Source: Usnea hakonensis (lineage: Eukaryota; Ascomycota; Lecanoromycetes; Lecanorales; Parmeliaceae). Taken from it: a DNA stretch of 64,000 bases. A model generated the notes under the pieces. It made no database searches and had not been told where the DNA came from. It worked only from the letters and a program-made list of their open reading frames with translations. The stretch is taken from the NCBI GenBank assembly GCA_013423325.1, contig BLJB01000235.1:1-64000 (forward strand), written 5' to 3'. The translations under genes were made by a program, and so were the position numbers. Below are positions 44,426-54,171 of this stretch, one piece after another. The stretch's first letter is position 1; every line of letters starts with the position of its first letter.

Positions 44426-47167
44426 ATGGCATCCTTTCGCAAATTCCAGACTTCTCTCCCGCCTACGAGCACTGATGCAGTGACAGACCCAACCATTTCT
44501 CCGGTTCTCGATCCGGAGAAAAGCGAGGTCCAAGGCAAGGAGATTGAGGCCATCGTTCAAGCCCGCGAGCACCATGTCCTTCCCGACACAGAAAGGAAAG
44601 TGGTTCGAAAAATGGACTTTAGAATTGTTCCACTAGTCACGGCATTATATGTCCTATCTTTCCTTGATCGATCCAATATAGGCAAGTACGTAATTGTCTA
44701 AACCTGTTGTTTTCCAAGACCGATATTGAGACTCAAGTACGCTCAATACGTTTTCCAAAGGCTTTATTTACCTCCTCAAATAGGCGATACTGACCACGGA
44801 ATGGAAATTTAGTGCTCGAATAGCAGGCATGACGAAGGATCTACACCTTGTTGGAAATGATTATCAATGGCTTCTGACTATCTTCTACATCACATATATC
44901 CTTTTCGAATTTCAGACGCTTATGTGGAAGATTGTACCGCCCCAGTGCGTATTTTCGGAGACCGAATCCTCTGCTAGGAACTAGATCTTGGGCATTGAGA
45001 GCTTCTCGAGAGTGATGAGTCTTGCAGACATTCTCCGTGGCTCCATATGCTCTCTTGAAATGGCACTGCTGACTCTCAAATCTTCAACAGCCTTTGGCTA
45101 GCTTTCACCGTGTACGTGTCCCTGCTTTGAATTTGTTCTGATTCGGACCGCTGTTCAACAGCTACACCTAAGTCGGGAGCCACAAAATCTATTATGCATT
45201 TGGCTATGCGTCTTTCCAGAAGAACGGAAACTGACTATGAAATCACTACTAGCCTTGGGTGGGGGGTAATCGCTTCGGCACAGTCTGGGACGAAATCCTG
45301 GAGCGGGATGATGGCATGCCGATTCTTCCTCGGAATAAGCGAAGCTGGTTTTGGTCCTGGGGTGCCATACCTTCTGTCATTCTTCTACCTGAGACAAGAA
45401 GTTGGCGTACGCATCGCTATCTTCCTTTCTGCCGCTCCTTTGGCGACATGTTTTTCTGGTGCATTAGCCTACGGTACAGCATCTTCCAAGTAATATTTGC
45501 GTCGAAGTGCTCATCGTCGTTGAGGTATCACTTCGGGGCATCCTCATCTGGCAAAATGGCGTCTATTGTTCCTTGTCGAAGGCCTTCCAACAATTTGCAT
45601 GGCACCCGTTGCATACTTCTTCCTCCCAGATACTCCGGACAGGGCGCGCTTTTTGACAGAAGAGCAGAAGGTGGGCGAAGGATAACTACGCAAACCTATT
45701 GACGCTGATATCCTGAAGCTCATTGCGAAAGCTCGAGGCGTTCGGCAGGTTGGTGGTGTGGAGAGAGTAGGGGGCATAGTCTGGAAAGAGGTCGGGCTTG
45801 CTCTCTTAGACGCAAAATGCTGGTTCACGGCCGTAAGTAATTTCCCTGTGTTTGTTGGGTCCTTCAAAGACATGGCTCGACAGCTATTGTGTCCTCTTCG
45901 ATTCAAAGGCTGATTTGGTGCAGTTCATGTACTTCAGCTGCAACGTTGGCTTCTCATCGCTTCCCGGTAGAAACTTCCAACTCTTAGAAATTCCTAATGA
46001 ATACGACTGACGGGAGTAGTGTTCTTGCCAACTATTCTAAATGATAGTGCGTATTTTCGGACTTGATACTTCCCCTTTCGGAACAGGTCTTGAGTCTGGA
46101 GGCATGTCTCAGGACATTCTCCAAGGCTCCACATTTAGTCAGGCAGCACTGACCCCGGTCATAAATCAGTGGGATTCAACGCAATTGACTCCCAGGGCCT
46201 GACCGCACCTCCGTTCTTCGTTTCATTCCTCGTAACCATTTTCTCAACTTGGGTTGCGGATAAGACCCAGCAGAGAGGCTATACGATCATGGTACTCACG
46301 ACAGTGGGTGGGATTGGTTATATCCTTTTGGCTACTGTAAAATCCGTTGGGGTGAGATACTTCGGCGTGTTTTTAGCAGCGTCAGGCATATTTCCCAGTG
46401 AGTTGTTCGTTGTTCCTCGGGCAACTCCTTGTCTGACGCCTTTGCGTGCAGGTATAGCAAATATACTACCCTGGGTGACAAGTATGCTCAGTTGTCAATA
46501 ATTGTAAGATCGCTAGCTAAGCAGCTTAGACAACCAAGGTAGTGACACGAGACGGTAAGTTCGCTGTTGAGGTATTTTTTCAATCAGTACCGCAACCCGA
46601 GTCGAACAGCGCCTTCCTGAGGACTCCAGTCATGCGATCTGCTGTTCGATCCCTTGTTTGCAATGAAGAACATCACTAAATCTGAGACGTTAGGGGAACG
46701 GGGATCATGCTTCTCAACCTGATTGGGCAATGCGGTGTAAGTTCTACCATCTCCCGCGTGAATCCTTGCTAATTCTCAAAGCCTCTATTGGGAACAAATT
46801 CTTTTCCTACGAACGAAAGTCCGAGATATATCAAGGGCATGGCTATCAGTGCAGCCTTTACTTTCTTCACAGGGCTGTTAGCTTTGTCTTTGAGATGCCT
46901 ATTGGTCTGGGAAAACCGAAAGCTCGACAAGGTCCATGGCGCAAACAAGAAACGGCTATTCAACCAACCAGATGGAGAAGAAGGCACAAGTGAGGTGGGC
47001 GAAGAGAATTATGGCCCGAGATTCAGGGTACGTACTCGAAGGGATTCGAAGCAGACCATTGTTATTGGTGCCGAGATTGAATGGTAAAGATGTTTCGGGA
47101 GCAAAATGATGTTTGACTCCTTGACCAAGCAATGCTGACCCTCAAGTACGTTTAGTATATTTTGTGA
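44426..47167 (+). CDS. MFS anion:cation symporter (Dal5/Tna1-like) with 13 introns
   Basis: Fourteen exons: 44426-44685, 44813-44944, 45091-45111, 45253-45473, 45525-45670, 45719-45832, 45924-45966, 46020-46046, 46170-46397, 46452-46481, 46530-46554, 46694-46736, 46782-47027, 47156-47167. They sum to 1548 nt (515 aa), with every junction in frame. Family blocks: FLDRSNIGNARIAGM, QWLLTIFYITYILFE, WGVIASAQSG, MMACRFFLGISEAGFGPGVPYLLSFFY, GITSGHPHLAKWRLLFLVEGLP, FFLPDTPDRARFLTEEQK, SSLPVFLPTIL, NILPWVTNNQGSDTRRGTGI, and the terminal NYGPRFRYIL. This is the allantoate/nicotinate/pantothenate permease-like group; the substrate is unknown. Exons of 21, 27, 30, 25 and 12 nt are unusual, and several introns are 120-146 bp and related to each other. 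Confidence 0.88.
44686..44812 (+). repeat. Possible introner-like intron A (intron 1 of the MFS gene)
   Basis: A 127-bp intron. Its 3' portion (GCGATACTGACCACGG, 44784-44799) resembles that of intron 8, and its CTCAAGTACG (44737-44746 region) recurs in intron 13 (47141-47150). The similarity is weaker than between introns 2 and 8. Confidence 0.45.
44945..45090 (+). repeat. Introner-like intron copy B (intron 2 of the MFS gene)
   Basis: A 146-bp intron. It begins with the same 15 nt as intron 8 (GTGCGTATTTTCGGA). It shares a central box (GACATTCTCC..GGCTCCA.AT from 45027; 19 of 22 identical to 46113-46134) and ends with a GCACTGCTGACTCTCAA box (45063-45079) that matches intron 13 at 15 of 17 bases. 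Confidence 0.75.
46047..46169 (+). repeat. Introner-like intron copy H (intron 8 of the MFS gene)
   Basis: A 123-bp intron homologous to 44945-45090: identical first 15 nt, similar GGAAC..TCTTG and GACATTCTCC boxes in the same order, and a CTGAC branch-like motif before the acceptor. Its GCAGCACTGACCCCGG (46143-46158) matches intron 1 (44784-44799) at 12 of 16 positions. Confidence 0.75.
47028..47155 (+). repeat. Possible introner-like intron M (intron 13 of the MFS gene)
   Basis: A 128-bp intron separating the last four codons. Its GCAATGCTGACCCTCAA box (47129-47145) is 15/17 identical to the box in intron 2. Its acceptor TTTAG creates the conserved C-terminal YIL. Without splicing, the frame would read on for 19 non-conserved residues. 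Confidence 0.5.
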
Positions 47168-48062
47168 TACCTTCCCCAATCTACCGTTGTATCCCATATT
47201 GTTCAATACGTGAAGCTATCTAGGTTGAGGTCCTCCGGCAATCTTCTTGTGGAAGTCTGAACTATTGTTTGATGCAAGCATTTCATCTCGCCGCGTTGAT
47301 TTGGATGGAAGCCATTACTCCTTTGGACGGAAGATAGCGCTGTAGACACGAGCCGGACCACATCGACGTCTTCCTATGCAGTCAAGGCCGACACATGATG
47401 CGTAAATTTCGCACTCTTCTGACTAGCTCACGTGAAACCTCAATGGTTGAAAATGCAACGAATTTGGACAACTTATTGAGGCTGGTCTTCTTCGGCGTAT
47501 TGGTGCTTTTCAATAGCATTTTTGGCCAGACACAACCACGGTTTTATGCATGTTCACGCTGAGAAAGTGATACAATATCCCAGCAATCGCTTGAATGGCG
47601 TACTATGAGCAGCTCAGAGCGGTCTAGGCCGATGCGGACGGCCTGCTGCTCCTCGAAAGTGGGGGACTAATCGGAGGTTACTGGTCCCCTTAGGGAAATG
47701 GCAGTAGGTGCTTGAGCAGCATAGGATGTAGCTCAGAGACGCTTATAGAACTTAATGTAGTCTGTACGCTCTACGCTGTATGTCGTATGTTACTCGCGCT
47801 TTCATCGTTTACTTTCGTAGATTGGCTTCTAGGGAAATCATCATCCGGTTCTTTGATACTGCATTGGTAGGGTTCAGAAGGTCTGGATATACCTGGGTCA
47901 CGTTTTGGTTGCAATGTTTGGCTGGTCGGTCACCGTGTCACGTCAGCCACGTCATGCTCTTTTGATCGATGACACCTACATGAGTCGTCAGGGTTTGTCG
48001 ACAGACTTATTTATTCATCCCGTGCGTGCGTAAAGATCCAACTTGGCTGAGATATTCTAACC
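47168..48062. other. Intergenic region upstream of RTG2
   Basis: About 895 bp with no supportable gene; the one listed-size frame (47780-47965) has no family features. It contains the MFS 3' region and the RTG2 promoter. Confidence 0.45.
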
Positions 48063-49688
48063 ATGACATCCACGGCTTCTAGCAAGCATTACCAAGCATT
48101 GGTGGATCTTGGTAGCAATGGAATTCGCTTCTCCATATCCGATCTATCTCCTCCCACTGCCAGAATCGCACCCACCATCTATCAAGACCGTTGCGGCATA
48201 TCTCTTTATGACGCTCAGCATGCAACAGGTGTCAAGGCTCCCATACCTTCGGCCGTCATTGAACAAGTCCTAGCAGCCCTACTACAGTTCAAGAGAACTT
48301 GTCAAGACTTTCAGGTGGCCGACAGTAACATCAAGCTAGTCGCTACAGAGGCTACCAGAAATGCTGTCAATAGAGAAGATTTACTTGGTCAGATTATGGA
48401 AAGGACAGGCTGGGAGGTAGAATTGCTTAAGAAGGAAGAAGAAGGAAGGTTGGGAGCTATGGGTATAGCCAGTAGCGTCGATCACATGGGAGGAATCTGC
48501 ATGGACATGGGCGGAGGGTCGGTACAGATGACTTGGGTGATCAAAACCTTGAACGGGGATATAGATTTGAGCCCCGTCGGATCCGTGAGCTTCCCTTATG
48601 GTGCGGCAGCATTGATGTCTATGTTGTCAAACGTGAGCGTACAGAAGGAAGCTGCATTACGGGATGAGATTGCGTCTAAATTACAGACTGGTCTGGAAGA
48701 CATCCAGGTTCCTTCAAGTCTCAGAAATGAAGCCCTTCAGAACCATGGTTATACGCTCTACCTAAGCGGTGGAGGCTTTCGTGGCAGAGGCTACGTCCTC
48801 ATGTCCACCGAAGACATCCAACCGTATCCTATTCCCATCATCAATTGTTATAGCGTTGGCGGTCCTCGCTTCTTTTCAAACCTAGAGGAGTCTACAGCAG
48901 ATCCTTCAGCTTTTCGAGTCTCGTCCCGTCGCGCTTCGCAAGTTCCCGCTGTCCAGCTTGTCATCAAGGCGCTCAGTCAGGCTGCCATTCCCATCTCAAA
49001 GGTAATCTTCACTCAGGGCGGCGTGCGTGAAGGCCTCCTATATTCCGCTTTGCCTCCTTCCATACGTGCCCAAAGCCCCGTAGTAGCGTCGACGCTGCCC
49101 TATGCGCCGAAGTCAGCGGCTGTCCTTCAGGCTCTCCTGCGGAATGCTGTACCATCCGACTCAGTCGAAAATGAGCTGCTCATCTCTACGATCAATATGT
49201 GTTATTTCCACGGCTCTCTGCCCAAGGATATCCGTGCCGCCGCAGCTCTCCGCAGCACAACTATGGGCGTCCTGGCGGGAGCACATGGTCTCAGTCACCG
49301 AGATCGAAGCATTTTGGGCCTGATTTTATGTGAGAGATGGGCCGCAGATCTCAGCGAGGCAGATACTCTGCTGTACGATAGTCTCGTGAAATTGGTTGGA
49401 CACCTTGCCTGGTGGACCAAATACATTGGTCGAGTGGCAGAGGGGATTGCCAACCTGTTCCCGGCGGGTGTGGTACGAGACGACGAGTCGACTGTTGGGG
49501 TCGAGTCGGGAGTATCATCTACCAAAGACATCGGGTATTGCTGGCTGAAGGTCTCCGTCCCCCGAGAAGACCTTGTTGGAACTGTGAATAATTTGGCTGA
49601 GAGTTTAACGAAGCTTGGAAAGAAGAAGCACTGGGGCAAGCAGGGGTCAGGTATGAGAGTAGATGTAGAAGTCCGGACTCTTTTTTGA
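48063..49688 (+). CDS. RTG2: Retrograde regulation protein Rtg2 (Ppx/GppA family)
   Basis: An intronless 541-residue frame. The Ppx/GppA ATPase-like fold is clear: phosphate-1 loop ALVDLGSNGIRFSISD near residue 13, VATEATRNAVNRE, KKEEEGRLGAMGI (family VLSGxEEAxLxxxG position), the DMGGGSVQMTW phosphate-2 block near residue 148, LSGGGFRGRGYVLMS, and a C-terminal half with TQGGVREGLLY. In yeast Rtg2 senses mitochondrial dysfunction and releases Rtg1/3 from Mks1; in filamentous fungi the role is inferred. Exopolyphosphatase/pppGpp phosphatase relatives share the fold, but the C-terminal region looks Rtg2-type. Its 3' end is 132 bp from that of RPA135. Confidence 0.9.
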   Translation: MTSTASSKHYQALVDLGSNGIRFSISDLSPPTARIAPTIYQDRCGISLYDAQHATGVKAPIPSAVIEQVLAALLQFKRTCQDFQVADSNIKLVATEATRNAVNREDLLGQIMERTGWEVELLKKEEEGRLGAMGIASSVDHMGGICMDMGGGSVQMTWVIKTLNGDIDLSPVGSVSFPYGAAALMSMLSNVSVQKEAALRDEIASKLQTGLEDIQVPSSLRNEALQNHGYTLYLSGGGFRGRGYVLMSTEDIQPYPIPIINCYSVGGPRFFSNLEESTADPSAFRVSSRRASQVPAVQLVIKALSQAAIPISKVIFTQGGVREGLLYSALPPSIRAQSPVVASTLPYAPKSAAVLQALLRNAVPSDSVENELLISTINMCYFHGSLPKDIRAAAALRSTTMGVLAGAHGLSHRDRSILGLILCERWAADLSEADTLLYDSLVKLVGHLAWWTKYIGRVAEGIANLFPAGVVRDDESTVGVESGVSSTKDIGYCWLKVSVPREDLVGTVNNLAESLTKLGKKKHWGKQGSGMRVDVEVRTLF

Positions 49689-49820
49689 GCGTACCGGGAC
49701 TTCCGAAAGTATGTCCACGCACATAAGTCTGACATGTACAAAGTCATTCGAACTTGCAGGAAGGCGTCCTTGATATGTACAGCTTCATGACTCATCATTC
49801 AACGTTGTTCAATGCAATCA

Positions 49821-52800
49821 TCAAGGTCCAACATTGAATCTCATCTTCACACCCATAGCACTCAGTTCCACATCGAGATACCTCAAGACCCCCGGTATGG
49901 CAACGATTGTCGTATCCGCGCCGCCTACCCATATGCCTCCGGAGCCGTCCTCCCACTCTTCACCTAATCGCACCTCCTTACCCTCTTCATGCAAGTCTTC
50001 CAGCCTCTTTGCGCACCTCCTGCATCTCACAAACCCTGTTGCCCTTCCCTTCTTTCCTATACTGGTTCCCCAAACCGTCGGCTGCATGCTTAAGAAGCTC
50101 CCACAGCCTCTGCAGACCCACTCCCGCTTGTAATCACTACATCCCATGAGACGATCCTGCAATAAGTATGCACACCCATGCGCCAACAATGCATCTCTTT
50201 CCATCTCTCCGACTCTTATTCCTCCTCCCTTTGCTCTTCCCTTGATAGGTTGGCCAGTCATCGGCGTCACGGGACCGGTAGTCCTGACTTGGAACTTATC
50301 GTTCACCATGTGCCGCAAGCGCTGGTAATAGACCACTCCCAAGTAAATATCTGCAGCAAATTCGCGGCCGGTTACGCCAGAATACATGGGCTCGTTACCG
50401 TGATAATTATAGCCAGCAAGGCGGAGCTGCTCGCCAAAATAGTCACCAGCTGTATCTTCCTCTGAAAAGCGCCATGGTGAAGAGTCTTGAGCGACTCCAT
50501 GGAGAGCCCCGGCCTTCCCGGCCAAGGACTCGATGAACATCCCTATAGTCATACGAGAGGGGAAAGCGTGTGGATTGATGATCACGTCGGGTATAATGCC
50601 TGATTCGCTGAAGGGCATATCAATAGCAGGCCATTTTTGAGAACATACACCTTTTTGCCCGTGGCGAGAGGAGAATTTGTCGCCGATAATGGGCGAACGC
50701 GGTACACGGAGTTTGATGCTCAAGGATTGGCAGGGTTCAATGCCTGTTTCGCTGCCGAGAAGACGGACTTCCTCTACGTAGGCCGTTTCGGGGTCTTTGT
50801 ATTTGTGGAAGGCGTTTACGCCGTCACGATTGATGTATGGCGTTGACATTGTCTTCGTAGGATCATAGGTCACTGTATGAAAAGCGCAGAGGGGATCACC
50901 TTCATTAATTTTGGCGCCAATATAGGGAAGGCCATCTGAGTCAAGTTTGCTTCGTATGGAGGCGGGAATATGGCTATTCGCGGCAAATCCGAATAGTTTG
51001 CTGATAGTCCGGACGGATTTGGATCGACCTTTATTCCCTCTTTCGTTTTCTTCCAGTCGAACAATCTTGGTCTTGTAGATTGTGCCATGGCCGAAGCCTC
51101 GTTCATGGGCAGATTTGGACAGAATCATGGCGTCGTCCATGTCGTAGCCTGTATATGAGATGACAGCCACTACAGCGTTCATGCCATTCGGGTAGTTGTC
51201 CAGGCCGTATTCATTATACAAAGGCGGACGAACAACAGGTGTCTGGCCAGTCTGGAGACGATAGGTCTTGTTGTCAGTGCGGTAGCGAATAGAGGTTCCG
51301 GGAGTCCCCATTGACTGCTTGCCCATTTGGCACTGGTACATGTTGCGCGGAGATTGATTGAAATCCGAGAAAGGTGTCTGATTAGCGACAATAGAGAGGA
51401 TGTTGGTAGGATCGTACTCGACGTGACTGGTTTCTCCGGACTCGATTTCCTTTTCGGTGCAAGCTACTGACATGAAAGGCTGTTCGAAAGGGCCAATGTA
51501 ATCTTGTTTGTCCAGTGGGAGATATTTGACCGGCCGTATCATCCGCGCCGCTTGAGAGAAGATGTACAAGCCCGGATACTGGCCGCCGATCGCGTTCGGT
51601 ATATACCCTATTTCAAGTTCTTTGGAAACGCCATGGGTTTCTTCCACTTTCCAGTATCGCAGAGTATCCCCAACGGCATGGGCTTGCTTTGGTGTGCAAA
51701 ACCCGAGGATGCGGCCATCAAGCTGGACTACGACTCTGCCGTCCACGGAAGCGGAGGAGTCATCAGAAACTCCCAGCTGGGCTAAAAGCCGAGGTATTAC
51801 AGAGACATCAAGATCACATGTGGTAATCTTGCATTTATGAGCTAAGTGGTTCAATAACCCACATGGGCTTCCATCTGGGGTATGCACTGGACATAGGAAA
51901 CCCCAACTTTCGGGCAGTAGCTTGCGTACTGTCGTGGTTTTCAACTGGGCGAAAAAACTTCCTCTGTGCACCATTCGGAAATGACTGATGAATCTGTAAA
52001 AATTGATTTTCTCGGCGACGACAGTGAAACCAGACGTCTGTTGCAGATCGAGGCCAGTGGGACTGATTAGATTGCCTGTAGAGAGAAAATATTCAAGGAG
52101 ACCTCCGAGATTCTCATTGGTCCTTTTGAGTATCTTCATAGGAAATTCTTTGACGAAATTAGGATCTGTGAATTTAGCTTTGCCGTTCTTTAGTGACCAC
52201 TCTTGACAAGCTGTTTGTACGGATCTTAGCCAATCATCGAATTTTTCTTTGATGATCATGCCATACAGGAAGCCAGGCAAAAGAATCTCTTGGCTGGATA
52301 CCGCATCTGGATTATCAACTGCACATTCGCCAGCAACGAGGCTATACAACTTTCGAACCATGAAAAGCAGCATCTTAAACTTATCATGGTTCTGAGATTC
52401 AGTGACAGCAACATTACCTAGGTGAACAAGAACAATTTTACGCAAAAATTCCGATCCGGCATCCTCATCTGTTGTGTCTTCAGGCACACCCAGTACAGGC
52501 TTAAATTTCGCTCCCAGATATGCGCATGTCCTGGCCTTTCCGTTGAGATTGTAAGCTTTGTAGGTCCGAAGCAGGAGCTCGACTCGTTCCGTCATGAATG
52601 TTTTATCCGTGCTCAATGACCCAGCGACACCAATGAGTCCTTCGAAAATTTCACGATCATTTGTCTCGACCAAAGCCTTTAGGATCATCATTACTGGGAC
52701 CAGATATTCGTTCTTTCGCCACGAGAAACGAAAAGTGACATTACCATCACTGAGATAATGGAGCACGTTAGTCTGAGATGTCTGATCCAGACGAACAGAT

Positions 52801-53525
52801 CTGATTTGCACGCCATACTTGGTGTATGTTGGTCCCCTTTTGACGAAAGAGCCACGGATGATAGCCATTGGATAATTGCGCCGGGACACGATTAGCATCC
52901 GTATGAGCTTCTCGATACCGTTGACGATGAAGTAGCCTCCAAGCTCTTCAGACTCTTCTTTATGTTGGACTAATTGCGCTGGGGTATTCTTTTCTAGGTG
53001 ACATCGGTTCGTCCTGAGCATTATGGGAAGTTGGCCCATGTCTCTGATCGTATCCTGCCATTCACCTTCATTGAGCCTGTATTCCACGCGCGCTCTCAGC
53101 TTGCCTCGGTAAGTTGCGTGTCTCTCTCTGCACTCGGCAGGGTATATGTCTCGATTTCTAGTGCTGAACTTGTTGGTGGGAGGTAGTGTAGCTTTCTCCA
53201 GAAAAACTTCTCGTATCCTGACACTGAATGTATTTCTCTTCTCACGAGACTTCCCATCCTCGAGCCTTTGCGCCCTCTGCTGTGATGTCTCTGGCTCGCC
53301 ATCTAGGAAGCTCTTCGTACCGATATCCTTCAAGCCAGCTTCGAGAAGCTTGCTGTTTTCGAAGAGTGCATCAAAGGAGTTGGTGTGAGGATGAATTGCC
53401 TCTGCGAGTGCAGGATAGGGTGTGTGGTCCTTGGGCGGATTTTTGAAGAGGGTCTCGCGCCGTACCGTGTCAAAGTTGGAGGTCCACTTGGTGTCTGTGG
53501 GCAAGGCAGCCGAAGGAAAGGGCAT
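49821..53525 (-). CDS. RPA135: DNA-directed RNA polymerase I second-largest subunit
   Basis: 1234 aa from the ATG at 53525 (the open frame runs six codons further upstream from a TTG). It is intronless. Family marks in order: VRRETLFKNPPKDHTPYPAL, LMIVSRRNYPMAIIRGSF-like lobe (here RMLIVSRRNYPMAI), HFRMVHRGSFFAQLKTTTVRKLLPESWGFLCPVHTPDGSPCGLLNHLAH, SYTGYDMDDAMILSKSAHERGFG with the catalytic-site DDAM, GDKFSSRHGQKGVCSQKWP, and the C-terminal zinc ribbon (WVCRGCGSFL..FVRCRRCAKR). RPA135 pairs with RPA190 to form the Pol I cleft and transcribes 35S rRNA in the nucleolus. Length matches yeast (1203) closely. Confidence 0.97.
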   Translation of the reverse strand: MPFPSAALPTDTKWTSNFDTVRRETLFKNPPKDHTPYPALAEAIHPHTNSFDALFENSKLLEAGLKDIGTKSFLDGEPETSQQRAQRLEDGKSREKRNTFSVRIREVFLEKATLPPTNKFSTRNRDIYPAECRERHATYRGKLRARVEYRLNEGEWQDTIRDMGQLPIMLRTNRCHLEKNTPAQLVQHKEESEELGGYFIVNGIEKLIRMLIVSRRNYPMAIIRGSFVKRGPTYTKYGVQIRSVRLDQTSQTNVLHYLSDGNVTFRFSWRKNEYLVPVMMILKALVETNDREIFEGLIGVAGSLSTDKTFMTERVELLLRTYKAYNLNGKARTCAYLGAKFKPVLGVPEDTTDEDAGSEFLRKIVLVHLGNVAVTESQNHDKFKMLLFMVRKLYSLVAGECAVDNPDAVSSQEILLPGFLYGMIIKEKFDDWLRSVQTACQEWSLKNGKAKFTDPNFVKEFPMKILKRTNENLGGLLEYFLSTGNLISPTGLDLQQTSGFTVVAEKINFYRFISHFRMVHRGSFFAQLKTTTVRKLLPESWGFLCPVHTPDGSPCGLLNHLAHKCKITTCDLDVSVIPRLLAQLGVSDDSSASVDGRVVVQLDGRILGFCTPKQAHAVGDTLRYWKVEETHGVSKELEIGYIPNAIGGQYPGLYIFSQAARMIRPVKYLPLDKQDYIGPFEQPFMSVACTEKEIESGETSHVEYDPTNILSIVANQTPFSDFNQSPRNMYQCQMGKQSMGTPGTSIRYRTDNKTYRLQTGQTPVVRPPLYNEYGLDNYPNGMNAVVAVISYTGYDMDDAMILSKSAHERGFGHGTIYKTKIVRLEENERGNKGRSKSVRTISKLFGFAANSHIPASIRSKLDSDGLPYIGAKINEGDPLCAFHTVTYDPTKTMSTPYINRDGVNAFHKYKDPETAYVEEVRLLGSETGIEPCQSLSIKLRVPRSPIIGDKFSSRHGQKGVCSQKWPAIDMPFSESGIIPDVIINPHAFPSRMTIGMFIESLAGKAGALHGVAQDSSPWRFSEEDTAGDYFGEQLRLAGYNYHGNEPMYSGVTGREFAADIYLGVVYYQRLRHMVNDKFQVRTTGPVTPMTGQPIKGRAKGGGIRVGEMERDALLAHGCAYLLQDRLMGCSDYKREWVCRGCGSFLSMQPTVWGTSIGKKGRATGFVRCRRCAKRLEDLHEEGKEVRLGEEWEDGSGGIWVGGADTTIVAIPGVLRYLDVELSAMGVKMRFNVGP

Positions 53526-54171
53526 TATTGTGAGACAAGCCAAATCGCAGACTCTTCAAAAAGAGCATCCTTCAGTGCTACTGCTTTTGATAGCAAGAAA
53601 AAAGTGATGAGCTGTAATGAATTTGCTGTCTCCAAAAGTCCAAATTTTTCCGGGCCACAAAGATATATATTACGTAACTTATTTTGTTTACAGTACGAGG
53701 ATTCTTGCTACTCGTACTCTACAAGCGAGATGCAGGGAAGAAGCCGGATCATTATTTTCGCTTCCGAGGTTCTGCATCCTGCAACCATCTCCACAGTCCG
53801 CATCGGCGCCTAAACCAGGCCTTTGCAGTTTGCATCACCTGCACAGAAAAAAAAAGGGCAAGGCACTCGTGCAGGAGAGCGCAGTATCAGTCTTCATCTT
53901 TTATGAAAACTCCAAAATCATTGAGCTCAACGAGCGAGTTGCTTGCTTGACCTTCATTACAGTTAGCTACCACTTCCACGCCTATCTAGAGGCTAGATAT
54001 TATTATCTTGTAGATTTACTGCTACGACGATAAGGGCAAAGTCCCCGCCTCCCGCTTGCTTTTTCTGCTCCAGCCTTCGCGACACAAACTCAACCAAGGT
54101 TTTGGCAATCTGCGAAAGGCAACGACTGGCTCTTGATCATCTGTGTCTCATAAACTATCCAAAATCCAGCC
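53526..54171. promoter_or_regulatory. Divergent promoter between RPA135 and ARL8
   Basis: A 646-bp stretch between two start codons. Plus-strand frames (53385-53813, 53617-54033) are without family features. Nothing else was seen. Confidence 0.45.

Noticed and set aside
46560..46690. tRNA-like string (GTTCGATCCC) in the MFS gene
   Set aside because: No acceptor stem or D-arm can be paired around it, and it lies within an intron whose removal restores a conserved protein block.
47028..47087. Unspliced C-terminus of the 14-exon MFS protein (ending IEW)
   Set aside because: The alternative splice (47028-47155) restores the FRYIL ending typical of the family and uses good GT..AG sites, so read-through was not chosen.
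44426..47167. The MFS locus as a frame-shifted pseudogene
   Set aside because: All 13 breaks coincide with consensus splice sites and the spliced frame is uninterrupted for 515 codons, so pseudogenisation is unnecessary.
51504..51840. Two overlapping plus-strand frames of about 90 codons
   Set aside because: They are exactly antisense to conserved RPA135 coding sequence and have no features of their own.
53385..54033. Plus-strand frames of 138-142 codons between RPA135 and ARL8
   Set aside because: One is antisense to the RPA135 N-terminus and the other lies in the divergent promoter; neither has a recognisable domain.
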